Counted from the stretch's first letter, positions 25,282-33,878 are shown. The stretch is DNA of 39,583 nt from Caldilineaceae bacterium (GCA_019637645.1 JAHBVH010000077.1:1-39583); one strand, 5' to 3'. Numbers and translations are program-made. Notes: generated from the sequence alone by a model not told the origin.

Positions 25282-26976
25282 ATGTTCAAACGTCGGCTTG
25301 TTATGTTGTGCAGCATGGTAGCCGTGCTGTCAATCCTCATGGCAGCTTGCGCGCCACAGCAGTCAGATGGGACTGCTGGTGTGGCGTCTGCCCCCATCCC
25401 TGCTGCAGGTGTAGAAGTATCACCAGCCGGTGAATTTCCCATTGTCAGTGAGCCTGTGACCATCCGCGCCTTTCTCTGCCCCAATAGCTCGGTGAAAGAT
25501 TACAACGATAACGAATATACGCGCTGGCTAACCGAACTCACCAATATTCAACTGGAATTGGATATCCCACCGGTGGCGGATGCGCAACAAAAGTTGAACT
25601 TGATGTTAGCCAGTGGCGATCTTCCCGAAGTCATTATTGGCTGTAACATCCGCCTCGATCAACTGCAGATTTTAGCCAATCAAGGGTTAGTCTTGCCGCT
25701 GAATGAATACATTGATCAATATGGCCTGGAATTTAAGAAGGTCTATGATGCCTATCCGCAAGTGGAAAGCTTGATCACCCTCTTGGATGGCAAGATCTAC
25801 GGCCTGCCCCACATTAACGATTGCTACCACTGTAGCATGTCCCAGAAAATGTGGGTCTACAAGCCCTGGCTTGATAAACTAGGCTTGGATGTCCCCACAA
25901 CGACCGAAGAATTTCATCAAATGCTAGTGGCCTTTAAGGAACAAGATCCCAATGGCAATGGCATGGCTGATGAGATTCCGCTGTCGGGTACGACCGAATT
26001 GAATGGCGGTTGGCGTTCACAGCTAGATAGCTTCTTGATGAACTCCTTCATTTACAACGACCGTGTGACCCCCAACGGGGCCCGGCATCTCTTCTTGGAA
26101 GGTGGTACCGTCAAGGCTGCCTTTGCCGAGCCAGGCTGGCAAGAGGGGCTCAAATATCTGAACCAACTCTACAGCGAAGGTTTGATCGATCCCCAAGCCT
26201 TTACCAATGACTCCAGCTTGATCCAACAACTGGGCGAAAATGCCGATGTGCCGATCTTGGGCGCGGTAGGTGCTGGTTGGTATGGTGTCTTTACGCAAAA
26301 CGGTGGCCCCAGTGGCCGCTGGCAAGAGTACATTCCGATTGAACCACTGGAAGGTCCTACGGGGCTGCGCCAGACCCCGCGCACGCCCTACCAGCCCACG
26401 GGCGGGCAAGCCAACTTTGTGATCACCAAAGAGGCCCAGAACCCCGAAGCTGCTTTCCGTTTGGCGGATGTCTTCTTTGGCTTCGATTCGACGACCCGCT
26501 CGGTCTTTGGTGTCGAAGGCGAAGATTGGGTACGCGCCAGTGATAGCGATGTCTCCATTGCGGGTGGCAAGGCGCTCTACACCGTCTTGAAGGTGTGGGG
26601 TGGCGAACCACAAAATCGCCATTGGTCGCAAACCGCGCCCACCTTCCGCACCAACGAATATCGCATGGCCCAAACCTATAATCCTGATGATCCGTTGGAA
26701 CGCTGGCTCTACGAGTGGACCCGCGATCTCATGGAACCCTATGGCACGATTGACAAGGCGGTTCCACCCTTGGTCTTTACCGAAGACCAGTCCAAACTCT
26801 TTGGCGAGCTGAACACCTCGGTGCTCAACACCGTTGAGGAATGGACTGCCAACTTTATCATTGGTAACGTGGATGTGGACGCCGATTGGGACACCTACCT
26901 CGCCACCTTAGAGAGCGCTGGCCTACCCCAGTTCTTGGAAATTTACCAAACTGCCTACGACGCCAAGTATAAATAA
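25282..26976 (+). CDS. Extracellular solute-binding lipoprotein of the sugar ABC importer (LplA type)
   Basis: A 564-residue lipoprotein: basic MFKRR start, hydrophobic segment and lipobox LMAAC at about residues 19-23. The mature domain is the large family-1 sugar-binding fold of the LplA/YtcQ group, with NIQLELDIPP, MLASGDLPEVI and the calcium-loop-like DPNGNGMADEIPLS. A strong ribosome site AAGGAGG lies at 25268-25274, 7 bases before ATG. The high-expression signal and the gap upstream suggest it is made in excess over the permeases. Confidence 0.88.
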   Translation: MFKRRLVMLCSMVAVLSILMAACAPQQSDGTAGVASAPIPAAGVEVSPAGEFPIVSEPVTIRAFLCPNSSVKDYNDNEYTRWLTELTNIQLELDIPPVADAQQKLNLMLASGDLPEVIIGCNIRLDQLQILANQGLVLPLNEYIDQYGLEFKKVYDAYPQVESLITLLDGKIYGLPHINDCYHCSMSQKMWVYKPWLDKLGLDVPTTTEEFHQMLVAFKEQDPNGNGMADEIPLSGTTELNGGWRSQLDSFLMNSFIYNDRVTPNGARHLFLEGGTVKAAFAEPGWQEGLKYLNQLYSEGLIDPQAFTNDSSLIQQLGENADVPILGAVGAGWYGVFTQNGGPSGRWQEYIPIEPLEGPTGLRQTPRTPYQPTGGQANFVITKEAQNPEAAFRLADVFFGFDSTTRSVFGVEGEDWVRASDSDVSIAGGKALYTVLKVWGGEPQNRHWSQTAPTFRTNEYRMAQTYNPDDPLERWLYEWTRDLMEPYGTIDKAVPPLVFTEDQSKLFGELNTSVLNTVEEWTANFIIGNVDVDADWDTYLATLESAGLPQFLEIYQTAYDAKYK

Positions 26977-27064
26977 ATTATGCTTCTGTTTGGGTACTCA
27001 GTGCCTGCTCTGTAAGATTCCGCGAACGTGATCAAAGGCAATTGGCCTTCTAAGAAATGCTTCA

Positions 27065-27109
27065 AACAAGAGACCTGTCAGGTTGACAAAACCTGACAGG
27101 TCTCTTGTT
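27065..27109. repeat. 20-bp perfect palindrome with ACCTGTCAGGT core, copy 1
   Basis: Arms 27065-27084 and 27090-27109 are exact complements around loop GACAA. The core ACCTGTCAGGT recurs as an inverted pair at 29954-29986 and once at 33813-33823. It may end the sugar transporter transcript, but no T-run follows, so a dispersed palindromic repeat is more likely. Confidence 0.8.
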
Positions 27110-27190
27110 CGCAGAGTAGGCTTCTCCAAGCCCCAATCTCCTCCTTTTATCCATGCTGCCCGAATTTTATACGAAACCCTAAAAGAACCT

Positions 27191-28060
27191 ATGGCAACCA
27201 TTCTCTTTACCACTTGTGAGCGCTGGCCCAATCTATCTCCAAGTGATCAACTGGTGGCGACCGCGTTAGCTGCCTTGGGTCATCAGGTTTTTCCCATGCG
27301 TTGGCAGGCGGACTTTGCTCATTTTGCCGCGGCGGATCTCATTGTGTTACGTGCGCATTGGGACTATCACTATGATCTACCCGCCTTTACCGCTTGGTTG
27401 GAACAGCTGACCGCGGCGGCCCTGCCCGTCTATAACCCACCCGCCTTGGTGCGGTGGAACCTCACCAAACATTATCTTTTCGATCTACAAACCCAGGGCG
27501 TCGCCATCCCTGCCACAGTCGTCTTAGCGCCAACTGCGGAGCCCCACGCACTCTACCAACAACAAAGCTGGGAACAAGCAGTTATCAAGCCGATTGCCGG
27601 GGCCAGCGGTCATTTGGTCGAGCGGGTGGCCTACGCCGATCTGGATCATTGGCAGACCCACATCCGCACCCAACGCGCCGACGATGCTTGGCTACTCCAA
27701 GCCTTTGTACCCGAGATCCAGCAGGCGGGTGAATTATCGTTGGTCTTTATCGCGGGTGAATTTTCGCATGCCTTTGCCAAGGTACCCCAACCCGGCGAAT
27801 TTCGGATCAATAGCCAATACCAAGGCCAGGTCAGCCGTGTGACCGTGGGGCAGACGGTGGTCGATCAGGCCCAAGCCATTCTGCAACGGTTGCCGGTGAC
27901 GCCCCTCTATGCCCGTGTTGATGGTGTGATTACCCAAGCCGACCATTTCTGTTTGATCGAACTTGAACTCAACGAGCCCGGGTTGGGCTATCAATATGCC
28001 CCAGAGCAAGCCGCACGCTTTGCCGCTGCAATTCATACTCAATGGCTAGCGCAATGGTAA
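27191..28060 (+). CDS. ATP-grasp family protein
   Basis: A 289-residue protein. The N-terminal part ILFTTCERWPNLSPSDQLV, then DLIVLRAHWDYHYDLPAFTAWL and YNPPALVRWNLTKHYLFDL, is typical of an uncharacterised RimK/glutathione-synthetase-like ATP-grasp group. ATP-binding residues are visible in AVIKPIAGASGHLVERV, and the metal site in the LYARVDGVI...LIELELNEPGLGY segment. The upstream frame is open to 27083 through a palindrome; ATG 27191 fits the family N-terminus. The product is likely a peptide or amide bond ligase, substrate unknown. No peptide precursor is recognised nearby. Confidence 0.75.
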   Translation: MATILFTTCERWPNLSPSDQLVATALAALGHQVFPMRWQADFAHFAAADLIVLRAHWDYHYDLPAFTAWLEQLTAAALPVYNPPALVRWNLTKHYLFDLQTQGVAIPATVVLAPTAEPHALYQQQSWEQAVIKPIAGASGHLVERVAYADLDHWQTHIRTQRADDAWLLQAFVPEIQQAGELSLVFIAGEFSHAFAKVPQPGEFRINSQYQGQVSRVTVGQTVVDQAQAILQRLPVTPLYARVDGVITQADHFCLIELELNEPGLGYQYAPEQAARFAAAIHTQWLAQW

Positions 28061-28101
28061 CCTTGCCTGGCCAGCGAGATACACCTGCTCAAGGGAAAGG
28101 T

Positions 28102-28130
28102 TTGCCCAACTGTGTGAGCTGTGGTATATT
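28102..28130 (+). promoter_or_regulatory. Sigma70-like promoter, possibly for a leaderless gene
   Basis: TTGCCC 28102-28107, 17-base spacer, TATATT 28125-28130. The start of transcription would be near 28137, only about 2 bases before ATG 28139. Starting translation at ATG 28121 would therefore be impossible from this promoter. Confidence 0.5.
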
Positions 28131-28138
28131 GTGAAGCC

Positions 28139-28621
28139 ATGCAAGCGCAAGTTTTTCCTGGTAGCTACCGATTTCATCTCTGTTATAAAGCTTTGCATCT
28201 CTTCTATGCAGGGCTCTATGCGCTTGTCCTTCCGCTCATCTGTTGGGGTGCGCAGGCCACGCCAGGCCATCCCCACGCCCGTGCCCACTTTGTCTTTCGC
28301 GAACCACCCGCCTATACCCATCTGGCTCAACAATTTCCCCAATCGGTGCGGAGCTTTGGCGACTGGTTGGCGGCTTATGGCAATCTCACCTTGTGTGGTG
28401 AACACACGGGTGATCTGGCTCAATGGCCTGCCAATGAAACACAAGTGCCCGTGGGGCGTTCGGTGCCAGCCCAACTAGCCATTGCAACGTTGATCCTGTT
28501 AGGGTTGGCTGTCGCGTTTCGCGTGCCTGCCAACCTAGATGGTGTCGGCTTTGTGGTTTGGCTACGTGCTTCCCAGCTAGCGCCCTTTTCTATTCCAATC
28601 GCGACACCACCGCCGCGCTAA
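28139..28621 (+). CDS. Small membrane protein of unknown function before the copper module
   Basis: A 160-residue protein I do not recognise. It has a hydrophobic helix at about residues 15-38 (HLFYAGLYALVLPLICW), a polar region of about 80 residues with His, Trp and two Cys, and a second helix near 122-140 (LAIATLILLGLAVAF). The topology suggests an external loop between two helices. ATG 28139 is chosen because a promoter overlaps the alternative ATG 28121. It lies between the ATP-grasp gene and the MbnP-like gene. Its codon use looks like that of neighbours, supporting a real gene. Confidence 0.5.
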   Translation: MQAQVFPGSYRFHLCYKALHLFYAGLYALVLPLICWGAQATPGHPHARAHFVFREPPAYTHLAQQFPQSVRSFGDWLAAYGNLTLCGEHTGDLAQWPANETQVPVGRSVPAQLAIATLILLGLAVAFRVPANLDGVGFVVWLRASQLAPFSIPIATPPPR

Positions 28622-28973
28622 TTTTCCTCCTTTTTCTTCGTTAATCCAATATTTGTAGTTCGCCAAGGCCGCTGAGAAATGGCGCTAGCTTGAGAACCCG
28701 CCAGTTTGTGGCTGCTTCTCGAAAGCCAGTGTCCCTTTGGGCGGTTGGAGTAATCTACCTGTTTCTCGTCGGATTTACCGAGGGCTGGGCCGTCTTGTTG
28801 GGACACCCCCTAAGCCAAGTCAAATGGTTTGCCGGCGAAGACCTAGTTGCGCGGCTATGCGTACCAATAAGAACTCTTGCAGGCTTGCGCTTGTGATCGA
28901 TCGGTGTGCAGGACATGCCTCGATCTATGCACGCGCGTGCTCTCTCTCCCATTTTGGATAAGGATCTTTTGTC
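28622..28973. other. Intergenic stretch without a supported gene
   Basis: No convincing gene is seen. A 68-codon frame with a TTG start (28690-28896) has one hydrophobic run (LWAVGVIYLFLVGFTEGWAVLLG) but no ribosome site and no recognised family; it may be a remnant of a membrane gene. No terminator or clear promoter was found. Confidence 0.5.
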
Positions 28974-29897
28974 ATGAATCTACGAACCCTGTATTGGCGG
29001 CTGCCCCTGCTCTTGCCCTTGCTCCTGCTTGTGGCTGGTTGTCAGGGCGTGATCCCCACAGAAACCGCCGCAACCGCAGTCCCTGCTGCGGAAGCTAGCA
29101 CGACCGAGGAAGCAATTACGATCAACTTTGCCCTCAAGGCGGGCGATCAAGAACTGAGCTGCACAGAATCAGTTACCGGTCTTGGCCTGAGCCAAAGCAC
29201 CGCCCAACTCAACGATCTGCGCTTCTATATCTCTAATCTTGCCTTGGTCGATGGCAGTGGAAATGCCGTTCCGGTGACCCTAACACAGGATGGCCTCTGG
29301 CAGGTGGAAAGCACTGCCCTGCTCGATTTTGAAGATGGCAGCGCTGGCTGTACTGAATCGGGCAATCCGGATCTCAATACCAGTGTGCAGGGCACGATTG
29401 CGCCAGGCGATTACACGGCTGTGCGCTTTGATCTAGGGGTCCCTTTTGAGCTCAACCACCTGGATGTGACGGTTGCGCCGTCGCCGCTCAATGTGCCACC
29501 CATGTGGTGGAACTGGCAGTTCGGCTATAAATTCGTGCGGATCGACATGAAAAGTGATGCCGAAGTGATGGATGGTGCTTGGTTCATCCACCTGGGCAGC
29601 ACGGGCTGTATGGCCGAAGACCAGTCCAAAGCGCCGACGGAACGCTGTAGCTACCCGAATGTGGCAACGATCCAACTCGATGGCTTTGATCCGGCGACCA
29701 ATACCATTGTCGCTGACTTGGCTACCTTGCTGGCGAATGTGGACTTGGCTGAATCCGTACCCCAGCCGCCTGGCTGCATGTCCGGCCCGGATGATCCCGA
29801 CTGCGCGGGGCTGCTCCCAGCCTTTGGTCTGGACATTGCCACGGGTGCCTGCCCCGAAGCTGGTTGCCCGACGCAGACCTTCTTCCGCGTTGAGTAA
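28974..29897 (+). CDS. MbnP-family copper-binding lipoprotein (four-Cys metallo-mystery pair protein)
   Basis: A 307-residue lipoprotein with lipobox LLLVAGC near residue 23. The mature part matches MbnP: NFALKAGDQELSC, LNDLRFYISNLALVDGSG, TAVRFDLGVPFELNH, then PPMWWNWQFGYKFVRIDM and HLGSTGC, and a cysteine-rich C-terminus (CMSGPDDPDC, GACPEAGCP). In the characterised pair, the di-heme enzyme MbnH converts a tryptophan of MbnP to kynurenine, creating a copper site. The gene here is followed by exactly such a di-heme enzyme. The tryptophan-rich WWNW segment is a candidate target. No methanobactin genes are present, so a general copper-acquisition role is inferred. Confidence 0.85.
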   Translation: MNLRTLYWRLPLLLPLLLLVAGCQGVIPTETAATAVPAAEASTTEEAITINFALKAGDQELSCTESVTGLGLSQSTAQLNDLRFYISNLALVDGSGNAVPVTLTQDGLWQVESTALLDFEDGSAGCTESGNPDLNTSVQGTIAPGDYTAVRFDLGVPFELNHLDVTVAPSPLNVPPMWWNWQFGYKFVRIDMKSDAEVMDGAWFIHLGSTGCMAEDQSKAPTERCSYPNVATIQLDGFDPATNTIVADLATLLANVDLAESVPQPPGCMSGPDDPDCAGLLPAFGLDIATGACPEAGCPTQTFFRVE

Positions 29898-29953
29898 CGC
29901 AGCGACTTTCAATGTCGCTGGGGATTTATGTCCCAAAGTTGGCCTGTAGCCAA

Positions 29954-29986
29954 AAACCTGACAGGTTCTGAAAACCTGTCAGGTTT
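29954..29986. repeat. 14-bp inverted repeat with ACCTGTCAGGT core, copy 2
   Basis: AAACCTGACAGGTT 29954-29967 is complementary to 29973-29986, with loop CTGAA. It lies between the MbnP-like gene and the di-heme enzyme gene, ending 8 bases before ATG 29995. The core matches the palindrome at 27065-27109. Confidence 0.8.
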
Positions 29987-29994
29987 GGGTACAC

Positions 29995-31671
29995 ATGCAA
30001 TCCTTGACAAGTTGGGTTATTGACAATATGCTCCGTAAAGTTGCTATGTCGGCGGGCCTGATCGCCGGTCTCATCCATCTTGGCACCGCCTTGGGCTACT
30101 ATCTGCATACCCCTGCCCAAGGTATCTGGTTGGCTATTATCGGGCTGTTACAGGTGGCCTGGGTGCTTAGCTATGGCCGCTATCCGACAAGGCTGCTCCT
30201 CGTGGGCCAAAGCCTATTGGGCGCTCCCCTTTTGCTCTGGCTGCTAACCTTCTTCATCCGTGCGCCTTTTGGGGCTCATGTGCAGCCAGTGGACATCGTG
30301 GTGGTGCTCACCAAGAGTGCTGAGCTAATCGGCTGGTTGGCTTTGTTAGGAAGCGAATCCCACCGGCGTCGCCCGCAGACGCGCGGGCTAGCGCTGGGCA
30401 TTGCCATAGCGATTACGGTTAATGTTGGCTTCTTCAGTTGGGTGGGTGGCACGGTCGTCGAGCCGATCTTTCCGCGATTGGGGCATGCCTACGGCTTACA
30501 TCCCCTGGATCCGCCGTTAGTTTCACTTTGGAACTATGTAACGGCGGCGGTGCAGCGCCCCCCTGCTAGTACGGACGATGAGACCGTGTATCGTTGGGAG
30601 CTACCCCCCGGTTTCCCCTTGCCACGGGTGCCAGCCGATAACCCGATGACGGCTGCCAAGGTCGAGCTAGGGCGCTATCTCTTCTATGATCCCCAACTTT
30701 CGGGCAATGGCACTATGTCCTGTAGTAGTTGCCACTTGCAAGCCTTGGCCTTTACCGACGGCAAAGTAACGTCCCATGGTTCCACCGGTGACCCCTTGCT
30801 GCGCAACAGCCAAGCGCTGGTCAACGTGGCCTATAACGCAACCTATACCTGGGCGAACCCGGTGCTGACCGATGTGGAGCAGCAAGTGCTCATCCCGCTC
30901 TTTGCTGAGTTCCCGGTGGAGATGGGGATCGCGGGCAATGAAGCGGAAGTGCTGACTCGTTTTCAGAACGATGCGGCCTATCTGGCCCGCTTTGCCGCCG
31001 CCTTTCCCGAGCAAGCGGAGCCGATCACCTATCAGACAATCGTGCAGGCGCTCGCTAGCTTTGTGCGGAGCCTGATCTCGGGCGATTCCCCCTATGACCG
31101 TTACCTCGCCGGGGACGACACCGCTATTTCGGCAGAAGCCAAGGCTGGCATGGGGCTCTTCTTTTCCGAGCGCTTTGAATGTCATCACTGTCATGTGGGT
31201 TTCAACCTAACAACCTCGACGGTGCATGAAAAAAGTACCTTCAGCGCCGCAGTCTTTCAGAACAATGGTCTTTACAATCTAGATGGACAGGGGGCCTATC
31301 CCCGGGGCAATCGGGGGCTCTATGAGATCACGAATAAGGCGGCGGATATGGGCCGCTTTCGCCCACCAACATTACGCAACGTTGCGCTGACGGCCCCCTA
31401 TATGCATGACGGCTCGCTAGCCACACTAGATGATGTTGTACGTCACTATGCCGCCGGTGGCCGGCTCATCACCACTGGTGAGCTGGCTGGCGATGGGCGG
31501 CGCAACCCGCTGAAGAGCACTTTGGTGCCTGGGTTTACGATCGAAGAGCAAGAAGTGGCGGCCTTGGTCGCCTTTCTAGAAAGCTTGACCGATGAAACCT
31601 TTATCACCGACCCGCGCTTCAGCAATCCATTTTTGACCGCGGTCAACGAGAACCCCGTTGCCGCGCGCTAG
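29995..31671 (+). CDS. MbnH-like di-heme enzyme fused to an N-terminal membrane domain
   Basis: A 558-residue protein. Residues about 10-155 hold four or five membrane helices, and residues about 190-545 are a MauG/cytochrome c peroxidase-like domain. Heme-attachment motifs are CSSCH at 243-247 and CHHCH at 396-400, with downstream PPTLRNVALTAPYMHDGSLATLDDVVRHY as in this family. Usual MbnH proteins have just a signal peptide or lipobox, so the membrane domain is an unusual addition that would tether the enzyme. It probably oxidises a tryptophan of the adjacent MbnP-like protein. ATG 30028 (MLRKVAMSAGL) is an alternative start, just inside the first helix. Confidence 0.85.
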   Translation: MQSLTSWVIDNMLRKVAMSAGLIAGLIHLGTALGYYLHTPAQGIWLAIIGLLQVAWVLSYGRYPTRLLLVGQSLLGAPLLLWLLTFFIRAPFGAHVQPVDIVVVLTKSAELIGWLALLGSESHRRRPQTRGLALGIAIAITVNVGFFSWVGGTVVEPIFPRLGHAYGLHPLDPPLVSLWNYVTAAVQRPPASTDDETVYRWELPPGFPLPRVPADNPMTAAKVELGRYLFYDPQLSGNGTMSCSSCHLQALAFTDGKVTSHGSTGDPLLRNSQALVNVAYNATYTWANPVLTDVEQQVLIPLFAEFPVEMGIAGNEAEVLTRFQNDAAYLARFAAAFPEQAEPITYQTIVQALASFVRSLISGDSPYDRYLAGDDTAISAEAKAGMGLFFSERFECHHCHVGFNLTTSTVHEKSTFSAAVFQNNGLYNLDGQGAYPRGNRGLYEITNKAADMGRFRPPTLRNVALTAPYMHDGSLATLDDVVRHYAAGGRLITTGELAGDGRRNPLKSTLVPGFTIEEQEVAALVAFLESLTDETFITDPRFSNPFLTAVNENPVAAR

Positions 31672-31716
31672 TCATTGATCGCTCTTTCCTTATCAATCAA
31701 TAACTACGGATGGTCT

Positions 31717-33144
31717 ATGCTATCGAATCCAGCGACACAAACCAATGTCACGGCGGATGAAGCAAACCGCCAAGCGACCACTGCCAATAAATTTTACTTA
31801 GCTACTTGGCGTTGGCACTTTTATGCAGGAATCTATGTAGTTCCTTTTCTGATCATGTTGGCCTCAACCGGCTTGATCATGCTCTATCAAGATCAGATTG
31901 AAGGCTTGCAATATGGTGACCGGCTCTTTGTCACCCCTGGCGAGACAAGCGCGCCTGCTAGCACCCAATATCAAGCCGTCCAGGCGGCCTATCCGGACGC
32001 TGCGGTGACCCAATATATCACGCCGCCAGCCGCTAACCGGAGCAGCCAATTCGCCATTACAACCGCGGCGGGGCAGGGCTTAATGGTCTTTGTCGATCCC
32101 TACACCGCGACGGTGCTGGGCGATCTCGACCGCGATACGACCTGGTACACGTGGGCCAACACGGTCCATGGCACGCTTTTGATCGGCGATACGGGCGACC
32201 GGCTGATCGAAATTGCCGCCGGGTTTGCCATTATGCTAGTGATCACCGGGCTCTATCTCTGGTGGCCCCGGGAGCGCCAGGAGGTTCTCCGCGCCTTTTG
32301 GCCCCGCTGGCGCGCTGGCAAGCGGATCGTCTGGCGTGATCTGCATTCAAGCGTTGGCTTTTATGCTTCGTTGATGATCATCTTCTTTATGATCTCGGGC
32401 ATGTCGTGGACAGGGATCTGGGGTACGAAATTTGTTCAGGCGTGGAATAGCTTTCCTGCCGAAAAATGGGGCGCGCCGCTTTCGGATCAAACCCATGCCG
32501 CGCTCAATCATGGTGAGTTGGAAGAGGTACCTTGGAATCTTGAACAGACGCCCTTGCCCCTCTCTGGTTCCATGGTTGGGGCACCTGGCATCCCAGCGGA
32601 TGTGCCAGTGACACTGGACACCGTGATTGTCTATGCCCGTGACAATGGCTTTACCACCTTCCGCGTCAATCTGCCCCAGAGCGACACCGGCGTCTTTACG
32701 GTTTCGGCGGATACCATGAGCGGCGATATTACCGATGCCCGCCAAGATCGCACGATCCATCTCGACCAATATACGGGCAAGAAGTTGGCCGATATCGGTT
32801 GGCAAGACTATTCCCTCATTGCCAAAGGTATGGCGGCTGGCATTGCTCTACACCAGGGCGATATGGGCTGGTGGAATTTGCTGCTCAACACCCTTTTCTG
32901 TCTGGCGATTTTGTTGATTTCCGTCAGTGGTGTGGTGATGTGGTGGCTACGGCGGCCCAAACGCAGCCTGCGCCTTGCTGCCCCGCCCATGCCCAGCAAT
33001 ATGCCGCTCTGGAAAGGCGCGGTTGTGATCATGTTGTTAATTTCGCTGGCCTTTCCCCTGGTCGGCATCACGTTGCTCACCGTTTTGGCCCTTGATCTGC
33101 TGATCCTCTCGCGGATTCCGTTCTTCAAGTATATGTTTGGCTGA
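31717..33144 (+). CDS. PepSY-associated membrane protein
   Basis: A 475-residue protein of the PepSY_TM group. The first helix has the classic WRWHFYAGIYVVPFLIMLASTGLIMLY, followed by a PepSY-like external region, then HGTLLIGDTGDRLIEIAAGFAIMLVITGLYLWWPR, DLHSSVGFYASLMIIFFMISGMSW and C-terminal helices ending in a WWLRRPKR loop and three further hydrophobic runs. Relatives often take part in metal (iron or copper) uptake, and some act as ferric or flavin reductases. ATG 31717 is preferred over TTG 31675. Between the di-heme enzyme and PCu(A)C, a role in copper reduction or transfer is likely. Confidence 0.82.
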   Translation: MLSNPATQTNVTADEANRQATTANKFYLATWRWHFYAGIYVVPFLIMLASTGLIMLYQDQIEGLQYGDRLFVTPGETSAPASTQYQAVQAAYPDAAVTQYITPPAANRSSQFAITTAAGQGLMVFVDPYTATVLGDLDRDTTWYTWANTVHGTLLIGDTGDRLIEIAAGFAIMLVITGLYLWWPRERQEVLRAFWPRWRAGKRIVWRDLHSSVGFYASLMIIFFMISGMSWTGIWGTKFVQAWNSFPAEKWGAPLSDQTHAALNHGELEEVPWNLEQTPLPLSGSMVGAPGIPADVPVTLDTVIVYARDNGFTTFRVNLPQSDTGVFTVSADTMSGDITDARQDRTIHLDQYTGKKLADIGWQDYSLIAKGMAAGIALHQGDMGWWNLLLNTLFCLAILLISVSGVVMWWLRRPKRSLRLAAPPMPSNMPLWKGAVVIMLLISLAFPLVGITLLTVLALDLLILSRIPFFKYMFG

Positions 33145-33151
33145 TGATCAA

Positions 33152-33206
33152 GGTTGTTCCCCTGGCTCTGCTAGCCGCGCTACCCCGCGGATCGAGGGGA
33201 ACAACC
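33152..33206. repeat. 12-bp inverted repeat before the PCu(A)C gene
   Basis: GGTTGTTCCCCT 33152-33163 is complementary to AGGGGAACAACC 33195-33206. The 31-base loop is GC-rich and can pair further within itself. It fills most of the gap between the PepSY gene and the copper chaperone gene, 20 bases before the start. No T-run follows. Confidence 0.65.
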
Positions 33207-33226
33207 ACCCAGAAAGGAACTTTTGT

Positions 33227-33748
33227 ATGAAGAATCGCATATGGCTGGCTGGCTGGCTGGCCCTTCTCCTGTTAATGAGTGCTGCTTGCGGCAGCCAAGC
33301 GCAACCAACGGCTACCCCCCAGCCGACCCCCGTGCCTGGCCAGGTGACGCTCCTTGATCTCGCGGCCCCAGAAACATCGACCGCCATGGCGAATGGCGCG
33401 GTGTACTTTGTTTTGCAAAATGGTACTGCGCAATCAGTCCATCTCCAATCGGCCACGGCGACCGTTGCCACCGCGCTCTCCTTTCACGAAACCACTGAAA
33501 ACCAGGGGGTCTTACGCATGGTTGCCCAGCCGGATGGCTTTATTGTCCCCGCGGGGGAAAGCCTCGTATTGGCACCCGGTGGTAGGCATTTGATGTTAGA
33601 GAAGCTTCACGCTCCCCTTGTGGCGGGCGAACAATTTACCCTGACCCTAACCTTTGCCGATGCACCCGCCATGACGGTAACTGTACCAGTCACCTCCCGT
33701 GGCGGTGACGAATCGATGGATCATTCGCAGATGAATCATGGCAAATAA
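33227..33748 (+). CDS. PCu(A)C copper chaperone, lipoprotein form
   Basis: A 173-residue lipoprotein: lipobox MSAAC at 17-21, short Pro/Thr spacer, then the PCu(A)C domain. Copper ligands follow the family rule: His87, Met98 (10 residues between), then His121 and Met123 in GGRHLML. The C-terminus MDHSQMNHGK adds another His/Met-rich site. PCu(A)C passes Cu(I) to the CuA site of cytochrome oxidase. Good ribosome site AAAGGAA upstream of ATG 33227. With MbnP, MbnH and PepSY it completes a four-gene copper module. Confidence 0.88.
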   Translation: MKNRIWLAGWLALLLLMSAACGSQAQPTATPQPTPVPGQVTLLDLAAPETSTAMANGAVYFVLQNGTAQSVHLQSATATVATALSFHETTENQGVLRMVAQPDGFIVPAGESLVLAPGGRHLMLEKLHAPLVAGEQFTLTLTFADAPAMTVTVPVTSRGGDESMDHSQMNHGK

Positions 33749-33853
33749 AGTGAGTAGATTTGGGACTATCCCGAACACTTCATGAATACTCTTAGGACTG
33801 ACGCCTTTCCAGACCTGTCAGGTGTGGGCTGCTCCGCTCTCTTTAACAAGTCT

Positions 33854-33878
33854 CTACGCGTGTTAATGGCTACGCGTG
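33854..33878 (+). promoter_or_regulatory. Direct repeat CTACGCGTG x2 before the family-5 binding protein
   Basis: CTACGCGTG occurs at 33854-33862 and 33870-33878, 16 bases apart, immediately before the AAGGAG ribosome site (33888-33893). The spacing of about 1.5 helical turns would suit a regulator. A third short palindrome ACCTGTCAGGT is at 33813-33823. No regulator can be named. Confidence 0.35.

Noticed and set aside
26023..26673. Minus-strand open frame inside the sugar-binding lipoprotein gene
   Set aside because: Shadow of a real gene; no motif or start signal.
28690..28896. Short TTG-start frame with one hydrophobic stretch
   Set aside because: No ribosome site, no family match, length too small to be convincing; kept only as a note for the gap.
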